Counted from the stretch's first letter, positions 44,573 through 54,289 are shown. The stretch: DNA of 64,000 bases from Catalimonadaceae bacterium JC749 (GCA_021730635.1 JAJNNC010000008.1:349642-413641), one strand, 5' to 3'. Numbers and translations: made by a program. Notes: a model not told the origin generated them from the sequence alone.

Positions 44573-45121
44573 TCAGGAAAAAAAAGGCACCTTTAAACCG
44601 TCAATGCTTTGGCTGTTTTTCTCCCGCTGGTATTGTTTTAATCCCTCTACGCCTTTTTTCTCTTCCCACACTTCCAATACTTCCCTTTCGCCTTCGTACT
44701 GAAAATAAGGAACCTGAAAGCCACAGGAAGAAGAGATTCGGTTGATGGATAGCCGAATGAAGGCTCTGATTCCTATGCGGTGAGAAAATAAGTGCTGATA
44801 GGTTGCAAACCTGCTATCTTCTCTGGCAATTATTTCTCCTTGTCCATGGAGTCTCACGATACGGGGTGGCCCCTCAAAGGCACAAAACATTACACACATA
44901 CGCTGGTTTTCCAGTACATGCGCAGCTGTTTCTATGCCACTTCCCGTATAATCCGCATAGATAAATTCTGTGCTGGAGAGCAGGTTGAAGCAATCTCCGC
45001 CTTTAGGTGAACAATTGATATGCCCATCAGGTGACAAAGGAGCGGTAGCTACAAAGAAAATTTTTTGCGCATTTACCCATGCCCTGTCCTTTTCTGTTAA
45101 TACTTCTATCACTTTACCCAT
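44573..45121 (-). CDS. Pyridoxamine-5'-phosphate-oxidase-family FMN-binding protein
   Basis: A 182-residue split-barrel flavin-binding protein. The start is ATG 45119-45121; an upstream TTG would add three residues. The N-terminal FFVATAPLSPDGHINCSPKG and LLSSTEFIYADYTGSGIETA resemble the PNPOx-like family that binds FMN or heme and handles small substrates. It is not the biosynthetic PdxH. The C-terminal GFQVPYFQYEGEREVLEVW fits the family. It follows the mechanosensitive channel gene by 36 bases on the same strand. Confidence 0.85.
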   Translation of the reverse strand: MGKVIEVLTEKDRAWVNAQKIFFVATAPLSPDGHINCSPKGGDCFNLLSSTEFIYADYTGSGIETAAHVLENQRMCVMFCAFEGPPRIVRLHGQGEIIAREDSRFATYQHLFSHRIGIRAFIRLSINRISSSCGFQVPYFQYEGEREVLEVWEEKKGVEGLKQYQREKNSQSIDGLKVPFFS

Positions 45122-45157
45122 GAAAATCAATGGTTTGATACTGTGGAAAGATACCGC

Positions 45158-46090
45158 TTATGAAAGAGACTTACTACTTTCGGCCGAGGAGGGAATATTT
45201 TTGTTATTTGACTGGCTGGTTACTATTTCTGCGACTACCTTCAAAAGTTGAAATTCCAGATCCTTTTCTTTTTCTATGTCAGGATTTTGAAGCGTAAAGC
45301 GAAACTGTAGTGAAATTCTATCCATAAATATGTGTAATACCCTTAGCTCATAGCTATTCTTTTTTACCGGAGCCTTGTAGGAATTCAGCGTCTCGATGAG
45401 TTGGTGCTCCAAAACTGTCAAATCATGCACCGACTCAGGCTTAATATCAAAATTCACTTCAACACACCGGAAAGGATTCCGGGAATAGTTTACCACATTG
45501 GAAGCAAATACTGTGTTGTTAGGAATCATGACCATATGTTCGGCATCGTCTAATAAATGTACACTACTTAGAGTTATATCTACCACCTTGCCTGTATGGT
45601 TACCAACTTTAATATAATCATTGAGTGAAATATGGTCAGATACCATGATGATAATTCCATTGACCGTATTGGAAATATAATCTTTTGTGAGTATTACGGT
45701 AGCCACGGCTACTAAGCTGAAAGAAGTAAAAAAGGTTTCCCAGTTAAGCTCCAATAATAAGAACGCAGCCGCAATCAGTACCGCCACATTCAAGAGTGTA
45801 GCGATGCGGTTGATCGCCAAAACCACATTGTTTGGCTTATCTCCCAATTGTTTCTGACGCATCAAAAGATACACCAGCACTATTCTTACCAATGAAATAA
45901 GAAGATTGGCCGTCAGATAAAACAATAGACCTTTGATAATATTAGACAGGATCTCCTGTTCATCTACCCATTCCTTGTAATAAAAGTTAACATACATTAA
46001 CCCGATCAAGAGCAGGAACTTGAAAATAAATACAGCCCGCTTTCTGTTTTCCTGCCTTACAATGATTGTTCTGATTTTCTCTTCTGCCAT
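45158..46090 (-). CDS. MscS-family mechanosensitive ion channel
   Basis: A 310-residue membrane protein with about four hydrophobic segments and a cytosolic beta-rich vestibule. The pore region VALILTKDYISNTVNGIIIM-like stretch (TKDYISNTVNGIIIMVSD) and the MscS beta domain (GNHTGKVVDITLSSVHLLD, MVMIPNNTVFASNVVNYSRN) are clear. It opens when membrane tension rises and saves the cell from osmotic shock. I start at ATG 46088-46090 (MAEEKIRT); a longer frame exists but is preceded by a -7 box at 46114-46121. The PNPOx-like gene follows after 36 bases. Confidence 0.9.
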   Translation of the reverse strand: MAEEKIRTIIVRQENRKRAVFIFKFLLLIGLMYVNFYYKEWVDEQEILSNIIKGLLFYLTANLLISLVRIVLVYLLMRQKQLGDKPNNVVLAINRIATLLNVAVLIAAAFLLLELNWETFFTSFSLVAVATVILTKDYISNTVNGIIIMVSDHISLNDYIKVGNHTGKVVDITLSSVHLLDDAEHMVMIPNNTVFASNVVNYSRNPFRCVEVNFDIKPESVHDLTVLEHQLIETLNSYKAPVKKNSYELRVLHIFMDRISLQFRFTLQNPDIEKEKDLEFQLLKVVAEIVTSQSNNKNIPSSAESSKSLS

Positions 46091-46113
46091 TGTTGATTTA
46101 AGATCATAAAACA

Positions 46114-46121
46114 CAAAAATA
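46114..46121 (-). promoter_or_regulatory. Probable -7 box of the mscS-type gene
   Basis: TATTTTTG on the minus strand matches TAnnTTTG, 23 bases before the ATG at 46090. It supports the downstream start over the longer frame. Confidence 0.4.
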
Positions 46122-46346
46122 AAGTTATACGTCCTGGTTTTATAAAGCAAAAAAAGCTGTTTCTATATCCTTCTGCATGGTTCAGGGGAATAGCTTCCTG
46201 TGGTATCCAAATTATTCCGGCCTTCTTTTTGTTTATAAAGTTTAGATGAATCATTTTTTTTCTTACATAGTGAGATAAGATATATATATGATTAAGCCGT
46301 AAACAGGGGCTTCTCTATATTCACACATTTATTAAACTAAGATATT

Positions 46347-49300
46347 ATGAAGAAATTACTGATCATACTAGGCAGTATTTTCGGACTATTGCTTTTGGCA
46401 GCTATTATTCTACCTATAATTTTTAAAGACGATATTCGTGCTGCTGTAGACCAAGCCATAGCCGAGAATGTAAATGCTAATGTATATTACGATGCCGATG
46501 AATTTGACCTTTCTTTGATCCGGCATTTTCCTAATGCCAGCGTAAGCCTGGAGAATTTTGGTATTGTCAATAAAGCTCCCTTTGAAGGAGATACACTGCT
46601 TTCCGTTGAATCTTTTGAGGTGGTTGTTAGTCTGACAAGTCTTTTGTTTGATGATCAGCCTCGTATCAGCAGTATTGAACTGGATCAGCCTAACGTATTT
46701 GTGCAAGTACTGGAAGACGGTACGGCCAACTATGATGTGGCTGTAGCAAGTGAAGATACTGTCACGGCAGCAGATACCACCAGTTCCGACTTATCCATCC
46801 GGATAGACCACTGGGAAATTAATGAAGGTAATATTGTATACCAGGATTTGTCTTTGCCTATGTTGATGGTGGCTCAGCAAGTAAACCACAGCGGCAGCGG
46901 AGACTTCACACTGGACGTATTTGATATGACCACCGAAACCAAGATTGATCAACTTACTGTCAACTACGATGGTGTAGAATACATGACCAACAAAAAAGTG
47001 ACAGCCGACCTGATTTTGAACATGGATCTGGAGAATTTCAAATTTACCTTCAAGGAAAATACGGTCAAAGTGAATGACTTCAGCTTTGGATTCGATGGTT
47101 TCTTTGCCATGCCGGAAGAAGATATGGACATGGATATCACTTTTGCAGCCAAAGACAATAGCTTCAAAAGTTTGTTATCATTGGTTCCAGGTGCTTATCT
47201 GGAAGGTTTTGAAGAGGTAAAAACAGAAGGCAACGTTGATTTCAACGGCTTTGTAAAAGGTACTTATAACGAAAAAACCATGCCTGCTTTTCAGATTAAT
47301 CTTATTGCAGAAAACGGCATGTTTCAGTATCCTGATCTGCCTACCCCGGTTACCAATATCAACATGGACATGCTGGTTGATAATAAGGATGGCAACATTG
47401 ATAACACCATGGTGAATATCAAATCTTTCCATGCGGACCTGGGCAGTAATCCTTTGGATGCCCGCCTGTTACTGGAAGGTTTAGCTCCTTATAAGATAGA
47501 TACAGAGGTTAAAGCCCAGTTGAATCTGGCAGAATTAACACAGATGTTTCCTATGGATAGCTTGGACCTGAAAGGTAATTATAATTTGAATCTGGTCGCA
47601 AACGGCGTCTATGACAGTGCCAGCAATCAGTTTCCCAAGGTAAATATGGAAATGGCTTTGCAAAATGGTTATGTAAAATCCGGCGACTATCCTCCTTTGG
47701 AAAATATCAGCTTTACTTCCTCTGTGAAGAATGAGAGCGGTAACATGGCGCAAACGGCCGTACAGGTCAATAACTTTGATATGACCCTGGCAGGAGAGCA
47801 ATTCAATGCAGACCTCTCACTTACTAACCTGGAAGATTATACCTGGGACTTAAAAGCCAATGGCACCCTTGATCTGGAAAAACTAACACGGATTTATCCT
47901 TTGGAAGATATGCAATTGGCAGGTGTCATCCGTACCAATATTCAGTCTAAAGGTAAAATGTCGGATGTGGAAGCAGAACGCTACGGGCAACTGGCTACCA
48001 GCGGTACTATGAGTATCCAGGATTTCAAATATACCAGCCCGGACCTTCCTCAGGGTTTCACCATTGCCAATGCCAGTAGCGAATTCAATCCGGAACGCAT
48101 TACCCTGAAAAATTTTGAGGGTGCGGCCGGTAAAAGCGATATGCGTATGACAGGCTATGTGGCTAACTACCTGGGATATGCCTTAGCCGATAATGAAACC
48201 CTGCGTGGCCAGTTAGATTTCAAATCGGGTAAGTTTGACCTCAATGAATGGATGACAGAGGACACTACCGCTGTGGCTGAAGATACAACAGAAGCAGCCC
48301 TGGAAGTAGTAGAAATTCCTAAAAATGTTGATTTTGTATTACAATCCAGTATTGCTGAGGTGTTATATGATGACATGACGCTTAGTAACGTCAATGGCAG
48401 CATTATTGTCCGTGATGGTGTTGTGAGGATGGAGAACCTGAAGTTTGGTTCACTAGGCGGTCAGTTTGCCATGAATGGCACTTACGATACCCGGGATATG
48501 CAAAAACCGTCTTTTGATTTTGACCTGGATATCAGTAATCTGGAAATCCCCAAAGCTTACGCTACTTTCAACACAGTACAGGCGTTGGCACCTATTGCGG
48601 AGAAAATGGATGGTACTTTCTCCACTGATTTTAAAATCGCTGGACTACTTTTACCTGACATGTCCCCTGATATGAATACGCTGGATGGCAAGGGAATTAT
48701 CACTGTGAATGATGCTTCCGTTCAGGACTCTAAACTGGTGGGGGCGATCACCCAGGTGACAAAGCTCAAAAACTCCAATGATATTCAACTCAATGACGTT
48801 AAAATTAATGCGGAGATTAAAAACGGTCGTGTGTTTGTTGAGCCCTTTGATGTGAATATAGGAAATTTCAAGACGGTAGTAGCCGGAAGCAATGGCATTG
48901 ATGGCAGCCTGGATTATTTAATGAAAATGGATGTCCCAGCGGGTGCAGTGGGCACTGCTGTCAATAGTGCTATTGCTAAACTCACCGGTAATACAGAAAA
49001 TATTTCTTCCAATATTAAGTTGAACTTCAATGTTACCGGTACTTACGAAGACCCTAAAGTAGGCTTGGCAGGGGCAGAAGCAGGAGAAAGCCCTTCTCAA
49101 AGTGCAAAAGCAGCCGCAGAAGCGAAAGCCAGAGAAGAAGCCCAAAAGATGAAAGCCGAACTGGAAAAACAAAAACAGGCAGCAGAAGCAGAAGCCCGTC
49201 AAAAAGCGGAAGATGCTAAACGCCAGGCAGAGCAGCAAGCCAAAGAAAAAACAGAAGAGGTGAAACAGGAGGTTAAAGAAGAGGTACAGGAAACCAAAGA

Positions 49301-49355
49301 GGAAATCAAGCAGGAGACGAAGAAAAAGCTAAAGAAGATTTTAAAACCCAATTAA
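46347..49355 (+). CDS. AsmA-family protein with lysine/glutamate-rich coiled tail
   Basis: A 1002-residue protein with one N-terminal membrane helix (LLIILGSIFGLLLLAAIILP) and a long beta-strand body of the AsmA type, thought to bridge the envelope and affect lipid or outer-membrane protein traffic. Conserved regions include FPNASVSLENFGIVN near residue 65 and DGKGIITVNDASVQDSKLVG near 810. The last 80 residues are a highly charged Ala/Glu/Lys helix (KAREEAQKMKAELEKQKQAA), unusual for AsmA and likely a coiled coil. A strong terminator follows 24 bases after the stop. Confidence 0.9.
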   Translation: MKKLLIILGSIFGLLLLAAIILPIIFKDDIRAAVDQAIAENVNANVYYDADEFDLSLIRHFPNASVSLENFGIVNKAPFEGDTLLSVESFEVVVSLTSLLFDDQPRISSIELDQPNVFVQVLEDGTANYDVAVASEDTVTAADTTSSDLSIRIDHWEINEGNIVYQDLSLPMLMVAQQVNHSGSGDFTLDVFDMTTETKIDQLTVNYDGVEYMTNKKVTADLILNMDLENFKFTFKENTVKVNDFSFGFDGFFAMPEEDMDMDITFAAKDNSFKSLLSLVPGAYLEGFEEVKTEGNVDFNGFVKGTYNEKTMPAFQINLIAENGMFQYPDLPTPVTNINMDMLVDNKDGNIDNTMVNIKSFHADLGSNPLDARLLLEGLAPYKIDTEVKAQLNLAELTQMFPMDSLDLKGNYNLNLVANGVYDSASNQFPKVNMEMALQNGYVKSGDYPPLENISFTSSVKNESGNMAQTAVQVNNFDMTLAGEQFNADLSLTNLEDYTWDLKANGTLDLEKLTRIYPLEDMQLAGVIRTNIQSKGKMSDVEAERYGQLATSGTMSIQDFKYTSPDLPQGFTIANASSEFNPERITLKNFEGAAGKSDMRMTGYVANYLGYALADNETLRGQLDFKSGKFDLNEWMTEDTTAVAEDTTEAALEVVEIPKNVDFVLQSSIAEVLYDDMTLSNVNGSIIVRDGVVRMENLKFGSLGGQFAMNGTYDTRDMQKPSFDFDLDISNLEIPKAYATFNTVQALAPIAEKMDGTFSTDFKIAGLLLPDMSPDMNTLDGKGIITVNDASVQDSKLVGAITQVTKLKNSNDIQLNDVKINAEIKNGRVFVEPFDVNIGNFKTVVAGSNGIDGSLDYLMKMDVPAGAVGTAVNSAIAKLTGNTENISSNIKLNFNVTGTYEDPKVGLAGAEAGESPSQSAKAAAEAKAREEAQKMKAELEKQKQAAEAEARQKAEDAKRQAEQQAKEKTEEVKQEVKEEVQETKEEIKQETKKKLKKILKPN

Positions 49356-49379
49356 TAAAATCTAAATCAGGTAGAAAGG

Positions 49380-49412
49380 ACGCAGAAGCTCATCACTTCT
49401 GCGTTTTTTTTT
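49380..49412 (+). terminator. Strong intrinsic terminator after the AsmA gene
   Basis: ACGCAGAAG and CTTCTGCGT form a perfect 9-base stem with a 7-base loop (49389-49395) and a run of nine T. It closes the AsmA transcript 25 bases after the stop. Confidence 0.9.
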
Positions 49413-49486
49413 ATTTTCCGAATTTTTTCAACCTGTAAAACTTAAATTGACTTTAATTTTTATTGTGATAGCTGAAATTGCTGAAT

Positions 49487-50509
49487 ATGAAACGATATTT
49501 TTTGTTAATGCTTACCCTGTGGGTGAGCCTCATAGCTTTTGCCCAAACGGGTCATAAACCTGCCATTGCGATTCACGGAGGAGCCGGCACTATCCTGAAA
49601 GAAAATATGTCTGCTACCATGGAAGCTGAATACCGGGCTAAGTTAGAAGAAGCCCTTACAGCAGGATATGAGATCCTGGAAACAGGAGGCAACAGTCTGG
49701 ATGCTGTGGTAGCAGCTATTCAGGTGATGGAAGAATCCCCCTTGTTCAATGCTGGTAAAGGAGCGGTGTTTACCAACAATGAAAAAAATGAACTGGATGC
49801 CGCCATTATGGATGGCAAAACCCGCCTAGCCGGAACAGTAGCAGGTATTACTACCGTAAAAAGCCCGGTAGCTGCCGCACGGGCTGTCATGGAAAAATCT
49901 CCGCATGTGATGATGATTGGCCAGGGGGCCGAACAGTTTGCCAAGGAACAAGGGTTGGAGATCGTGGATCCTTCTTATTTTTATACCAAAAAACGCTATG
50001 ACCAACTTCAAAAAATCAAGGAAACAGAAAAGCAACAACTGGATCATTCCAACGAACAGGGCTCTCTTTTGCCTCAGTTTCCTGATCAGAAGTTTGGTAC
50101 GGTAGGAGCGGTAGCAGTAGACCAAGAGGGAAATCTGGCAGCGGCTACTTCCACGGGGGGCATGACAAACAAACGGTATGGCAGAGTAGGGGATGTGCCT
50201 ATCATAGGGGCTGGCACCTATGCGGATAATAATACCTGCGCAGTGTCGGCAACAGGCCATGGAGAATATTTTATCCGTTCGGTGGTGGCATACGATATTT
50301 CCGCTTTGATGAAGTATAAAAACATGAACCTGAAGGAGGCTGCTGAAGAAGTTGTCCTTAAAAAACTGGTAGACTTTGGTGGCGATGGCGGAGTCATTTC
50401 CATAGACCGAGCCGGAAATATTGCCATGCCTTTTAACACTTCGGGTATGTACCGTGGCTCCATTGATACACAGGGTAAGCTGTACATAGGCATTTACAAA
50501 GAGGAATAA
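49487..50509 (+). CDS. Isoaspartyl peptidase / plant-type L-asparaginase (Ntn hydrolase), exported
   Basis: A 340-residue proenzyme that cleaves itself to expose a catalytic Thr and then hydrolyses beta-aspartyl peptides or asparagine. A signal peptide (YFLLMLTLWVSLIAFAQ) sends it to the periplasm. The nucleophile is the Thr of FGTVGAVAVDQEG, preceded by the linker rich in Gln and Ser. The N-terminal PAIAIHGGAGTIL and the C-terminal TSTGGMTNK and STGHG-like ATGHGEYF also match. The ATG at 49487 is preferred to the TTG at 49478. It converges with mazG-like by 4 bases. Confidence 0.93.
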   Translation: MKRYFLLMLTLWVSLIAFAQTGHKPAIAIHGGAGTILKENMSATMEAEYRAKLEEALTAGYEILETGGNSLDAVVAAIQVMEESPLFNAGKGAVFTNNEKNELDAAIMDGKTRLAGTVAGITTVKSPVAAARAVMEKSPHVMMIGQGAEQFAKEQGLEIVDPSYFYTKKRYDQLQKIKETEKQQLDHSNEQGSLLPQFPDQKFGTVGAVAVDQEGNLAAATSTGGMTNKRYGRVGDVPIIGAGTYADNNTCAVSATGHGEYFIRSVVAYDISALMKYKNMNLKEAAEEVVLKKLVDFGGDGGVISIDRAGNIAMPFNTSGMYRGSIDTQGKLYIGIYKEE

Positions 50510-50513
50510 GTGG

Positions 50514-50849
50514 CTAGCGGAGCTTTTTATTTTCCCGATGCCGCTGGCTGTCCCTTTGGGTTTTCTTTTCCATATTTTTCTGAAAGGCTTCCGTTAAATT
50601 GACGCCTGTCTGGTTAGCCAGACAAATCAACACCCATAGCACATCGGCCATTTCATCGGCCAGCTCTTTGTCCTGGTCAGAGGTTTTAAACGATTGCTCC
50701 CCATAGCGGCGGGCCATGATGCGGGCAACTTCTCCTACTTCTTCTGTGAGAATGGCCATATTCGTTAGTTCGCTAAAGTAGCGTACGCCCGTGGTGGTAA
50801 TCCAACGGTCTACCATTTGCTGGGCTTCTTCCAGAGTGATGCTTTTCAT
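50514..50849 (-). CDS. MazG-type nucleotide pyrophosphohydrolase
   Basis: A 111-residue all-alpha NTP pyrophosphatase of the MazG/dUTPase-like fold. The metal-binding pattern is EEVGEVARIMARRYG and DELADEMADVLWVLICLANQ, with the paired Glu and Asp residues that hold Mg. Members remove non-canonical nucleotides. Its ATG overlaps the dtd stop (50846-50849), so the two form a housekeeping dtd-mazG pair. The 3' end is convergent with the asparaginase gene. Confidence 0.92.
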   Translation of the reverse strand: MKSITLEEAQQMVDRWITTTGVRYFSELTNMAILTEEVGEVARIMARRYGEQSFKTSDQDKELADEMADVLWVLICLANQTGVNLTEAFQKNMEKKTQRDSQRHRENKKLR

Positions 50850-51298
50850 TTCTTTTCTTTGGTATCTATGATGATGGTAACAGGTCCGTCATTGATCAGA
50901 CTCACTTTCATATCTGCGCCGAAGGCCCCGGTTTTTACTTTTTTCCCTAACTGCTGCTCACAGGATGTAATAAATTTTTCGTACAGTGGAATGGCTATTG
51001 CAGGCTTTGCCGCTTTGATATAGGACGGACGGTTCCCTTTTCTGGTACTGGCATGTAGTGTAAACTGACTGATAATAAGTAGATCTCCTTGCACCTCTTG
51101 TACACTGAGGTTCATCATGCCCTGAGCATCATTAAAAACTCTTAAATTGACAATTTTTTTACTTAGCCACATAATATCTTCTTCCTCATCAGCCTCTTCT
51201 ATGCCTAGCAGTATTAATAACCCTGTATTAATTTCTCCCTTTTTGTTTGCTTCAACAGCAACGGATGCTTGTGATACTCTTTGAATAACGGCAATCAT
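50846..51298 (-). CDS. dtd: D-aminoacyl-tRNA deacylase (Dtd)
   Basis: A 150-residue enzyme that frees D-amino acids and glycine from mischarged tRNA. The family motifs SQFTLHASTRKGNRPSY near residue 80 and GPVTIIID near the end (the cross-subunit Gly-cisPro loop) are both complete. I start at ATG 51296-51298 (MIAVIQRVSQASV), the family's normal start; the 20 upstream residues in the same frame are not coding. A good promoter (51343-51372) lies ahead of it, inside the start of the divergent membrane gene. Confidence 0.96.
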   Translation of the reverse strand: MIAVIQRVSQASVAVEANKKGEINTGLLILLGIEEADEEEDIMWLSKKIVNLRVFNDAQGMMNLSVQEVQGDLLIISQFTLHASTRKGNRPSYIKAAKPAIAIPLYEKFITSCEQQLGKKVKTGAFGADMKVSLINDGPVTIIIDTKEKK

Positions 51299-51342
51299 GC
51301 ACAATTTTTTTGCTTTAATATGTGGCTTTGATTTGTTTTGAC

Positions 51343-51372
51343 CAAATGTAACTGCCACTTTATGCTTTCCAA
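51343..51372 (-). promoter_or_regulatory. Bacteroidota-type promoter of dtd-mazG
   Basis: On the minus strand TTG (51370-51372) and TACATTTG (51343-51350) are separated by 19 bases, matching both the -33 and -7 elements. It lies about 45 bases before the dtd ATG and overlaps the first codons of the divergent gene at 51362. Confidence 0.55.
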
Positions 51373-52552
51373 TAGATTTCTTGCCATTGGGATATTGCTA
51401 TTGCTACATGTTCTTTTATTTACCGGCTATTTTTATTTACAACCGGTGATAGATTATGCGGCTCTTCCACAATTTGATGGACATCAGTATCTCAGGTTAT
51501 ATCAAAATTTATTACAGGAAGGCACCCCCTATGAGGTATCATCTCCTTTTCACCGGCGGGTATTCATACCCTGGCTGGCAACCTTACTCCCTGTTCAGGA
51601 CCCTATCTTAAGCTTTCAAATTCTAAATCTCATCTTTGGTTTACTGACCATCATCACCCTGTATTTCCTGTGGCAACATTTAGAAGTTCCTTTTTTCTGG
51701 ATGTTAGCAGGCTTTGCCTGGCTTTGGTTCCATTGGCTGGGTCCAATCCGACAGAGCCAACTCGACCCGGTCACGCTGGATGTGGCTACTTATTTTTTTC
51801 AAGCCTTGCTGCTCCTTATCCTCGTGAAAAAAAGATATGGATACCTTTTACTGGTCACACCAGTAGCTGTGCTGGCTAAAGAATCTTTTTTAGCACTACT
51901 GATCGCAAGTCTTTTTTTTGTGGTGTATTGTCGGTTAAAAATGGCTGACGAGCATAGCTCACTATTTTTTTCGCTTTCGGTTGCTGTCATCATGGGTATA
52001 ATCACCCAAATAATCGCCAACCAGTTATTTCCCCCTATCGAACCCGGCCCCGGAAATTTAATAGTGTTAGCGTTCTATCTGAAAGAATCCATACTACATC
52101 CATTACGGATAGTAAGGTGGCTCACAGGTATTTTTGTAGCTTTTGGACCACCTTTTATTTTAGGGCTACTTAAATTTCACCATTTGCCTAATTCATATTT
52201 TCACCGTTTACTGATCGTCTTGGCTATCGTTTCTTGTTTGCTGGGGTTATTGGGAGGTGAAGATTTATCCCGGCTTGTATATTTAGGTTTTCCTTTTGTC
52301 ATGACCAGTCTGCTATTAATACTCAAAGAGATAAAAGAGATCAGAATAGCCTGGCTCGCTTTGCTCATGGCTCTTCCTGTTTTGCGCTTGTTCAGCGCTA
52401 TTCCCCTGCCCCAGGAAGATTGGCAGGCCTATGCCAGTTGGCTCCCTCGTTTTAGTACTTTTCCTACCCTTCTCACCTGGTTAGGATATGCCTTCCTCTG
52501 CGCTGTCCTCCTTTATGTGGCCGATCGTTATATACTAAGGAGTCACCGCTAA
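51362..52552 (+). CDS. Polytopic membrane protein, possible glycosyltransferase of the GT-C type
   Basis: A 396-residue protein with about ten hydrophobic segments. The first loop has YAALPQFDGHQYLRLYQNL, with an Asp soon after TM1, and PFHRRVFIPWLATLLP follows; both fit the first-loop site of GT-C membrane glycosyltransferases. I could not name a family, so a sugar-transfer role is inference. I use the ATG at 51362; a TTG at 51338 opens the frame earlier. Its 3' end overlaps the next gene on the opposite strand by 18 bases. Confidence 0.62.
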   Translation: MLSNRFLAIGILLLLHVLLFTGYFYLQPVIDYAALPQFDGHQYLRLYQNLLQEGTPYEVSSPFHRRVFIPWLATLLPVQDPILSFQILNLIFGLLTIITLYFLWQHLEVPFFWMLAGFAWLWFHWLGPIRQSQLDPVTLDVATYFFQALLLLILVKKRYGYLLLVTPVAVLAKESFLALLIASLFFVVYCRLKMADEHSSLFFSLSVAVIMGIITQIIANQLFPPIEPGPGNLIVLAFYLKESILHPLRIVRWLTGIFVAFGPPFILGLLKFHHLPNSYFHRLLIVLAIVSCLLGLLGGEDLSRLVYLGFPFVMTSLLLILKEIKEIRIAWLALLMALPVLRLFSAIPLPQEDWQAYASWLPRFSTFPTLLTWLGYAFLCAVLLYVADRYILRSHR

Positions 52553-53200
52553 TATTTTGATCTTATCAGACTCAAAAATGTATGGGCCGCTTAAATCTTT
52601 TTTTGCTATTTTCCGCATAGCATCAGCTACTGTTTTACTCTGAATAGGGCGATATTTTCTGAACTTTCCTGCCATGAAAGGAGAAATACCTCGCATAATA
52701 ATTTTCCCTATGCGTTCTCCTACCCGTGTTTCTTCTCTTGGCCCAAGCAGCAACGATGGGCGAAAGATATGAAGTGTTTTAAATCCTACAGCAGCAATAG
52801 CCTCTTCTACTTCTCCTTTTACCTGGTTATAGAAAAACCTAGATTTTTTATCAGCGCCTAACGCAGAAACCAACAAAAATTGATGAGCCCCCTTCTGCTG
52901 GGTAAGTTGAGCGATTTTCAGCGGGTAGTGATAGTCTACTTTTCGAAAAGCATTTTTAGAGCCTGCTTTTTTCATCGTAGTGCCCAAACAGCAATACACA
53001 TCATCTACCTCGGGAATCGCGCGCTCATCAAAATTATCAAAATCTACTACTAATTCTTTTATCCTTTCGGATGCTTTGGAGACAGGACGCCTGGTAAGCA
53101 GATAAACAGTTTGATAATAATCTTCTTCCACCAACCCATTGAAAAGATCGTTTCCTATCAGACCAGTGGCACCAGCGATGAGAGCAGATTTTTTTTCCAT
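52535..53200 (-). CDS. NAD(P)H-binding atypical SDR (HTATIP2/NmrA-like)
   Basis: A 221-residue Rossmann protein. The cofactor motif IAGATGLIGNDLFNGL is at the N-terminus, VYCCLGTTMKKAGSK and DYHYPLKIAQ follow, and a late FRPSLLLGPREETRVGERI is typical of the HTATIP2/YwnB-type atypical SDRs, which serve as redox-cofactor sensors or reductases with unknown substrates. It starts 8 bases after the stop of the 53209 gene and may be co-transcribed with it. Its 3' end overlaps the end of the plus-strand membrane gene. Confidence 0.85.
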   Translation of the reverse strand: MEKKSALIAGATGLIGNDLFNGLVEEDYYQTVYLLTRRPVSKASERIKELVVDFDNFDERAIPEVDDVYCCLGTTMKKAGSKNAFRKVDYHYPLKIAQLTQQKGAHQFLLVSALGADKKSRFFYNQVKGEVEEAIAAVGFKTLHIFRPSLLLGPREETRVGERIGKIIMRGISPFMAGKFRKYRPIQSKTVADAMRKIAKKDLSGPYIFESDKIKILAVTP

Positions 53201-53208
53201 ATGAAAAA

Positions 53209-54216
53209 CTATTTACCTTGTGTTCTTTGAATCAGTCGCCGGATATCCTCAAACTCCGGTTGCCTTTCCGGTTCCTTACTGACAATATGAGTTTTGCCCA
53301 GATTATCATATATATAAAACGAAAAAATATAATCTCCGGAAAGGTCAAACCACCCGGTCAGCAGCCCGAAGCGAAGATCATTCAATATAACACCTTTTTC
53401 TGCTTCTTCCATAGTATAGTACCCTTCTGAAAACTGAATTAAATCTTCCAGGATAGTCACGGCTTCTGTCTTCAGATAAGGTCCTAACAATCCGGCATGT
53501 TGAGGAATATACTTTAATGATATAGTTGGATTATCGTCGGTGAGCGCATAATAACCTACCTGATAGCCGTCTTCCTCTTTCACAACCACAGACCACAGCA
53601 GGGTATTGAAAAAAGCAGGGGTAGTCATAAATTTCTTGGCAGGCGGGAGCTGCCCTTTTATCTGATCGTCAACATAAACCTTTATCATACAGGTGATCGC
53701 CAGATAGCCCGTACTTATACCCAGGGCCAGTGTTGCTAATTTTTTACGATTTCGTGTATTCTTTGTAAAAAAAAGTAAACCGGTAGCCACCAGCAGTGGC
53801 AAGGTATACAGCGGATCGATGATAAAGATAGTACGCCAGGAAACTCTGTAATCGCTAAAAGGAAAGAACAGCATGGTACCATAATTGGTAAAAGCGTCGA
53901 GCAACGGATGGGTGAGCAGTGACCAAAAGAACAAGCGATTCCAGTCTCTCCAGCTTATATCTGTCCGCCGCCTGTAAATTTGGTGAACCGCCAACCCCAA
54001 CAAGGGAGTGACCAGTGCCAGGACGAAGAGAGAATGAGAAAATGTACGATGCCAGAGCGTGCTTCGCACATCGTCCATCAAAAAGTTGAGTAAAACATCT
54101 AAATCCGGGATAGTGCCTCCAATAGCTCCCCAAAGGAGCGCTTTATTTCCTGCTTTCTTGCCAAGCGCTGCTTCTCCTACGCATGCTCCTAAAACAGCTT
54201 GTGTGACTGAGTCCAA
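53209..54216 (-). CDS. Membrane-bound metal-dependent hydrolase (YdjM/DUF457-like)
   Basis: A 335-residue inner-membrane protein. The N-terminus DSVTQAVLGACVGEAALGKK and the His/Asp-rich GGTIPDLDVLLN and WHRTFSHSLF are the family's metal site, and about four to five membrane helices follow. The C-terminal 130 residues are soluble and lie outside the membrane (LLWSVVVKEEDGYQVGYYAL). Relatives include LexA-regulated YdjM. The substrate is unknown. It may be the first gene of a short operon with the SDR gene. Confidence 0.85.
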   Translation of the reverse strand: MDSVTQAVLGACVGEAALGKKAGNKALLWGAIGGTIPDLDVLLNFLMDDVRSTLWHRTFSHSLFVLALVTPLLGLAVHQIYRRRTDISWRDWNRLFFWSLLTHPLLDAFTNYGTMLFFPFSDYRVSWRTIFIIDPLYTLPLLVATGLLFFTKNTRNRKKLATLALGISTGYLAITCMIKVYVDDQIKGQLPPAKKFMTTPAFFNTLLWSVVVKEEDGYQVGYYALTDDNPTISLKYIPQHAGLLGPYLKTEAVTILEDLIQFSEGYYTMEEAEKGVILNDLRFGLLTGWFDLSGDYIFSFYIYDNLGKTHIVSKEPERQPEFEDIRRLIQRTQGK

Positions 54217-54289
54217 AAAAGATTAAGGTTTTACCCGATGTTCTTTAAACAATAAATTTTGAAGACAAACCTGCTTTAACGAAGTTGAA

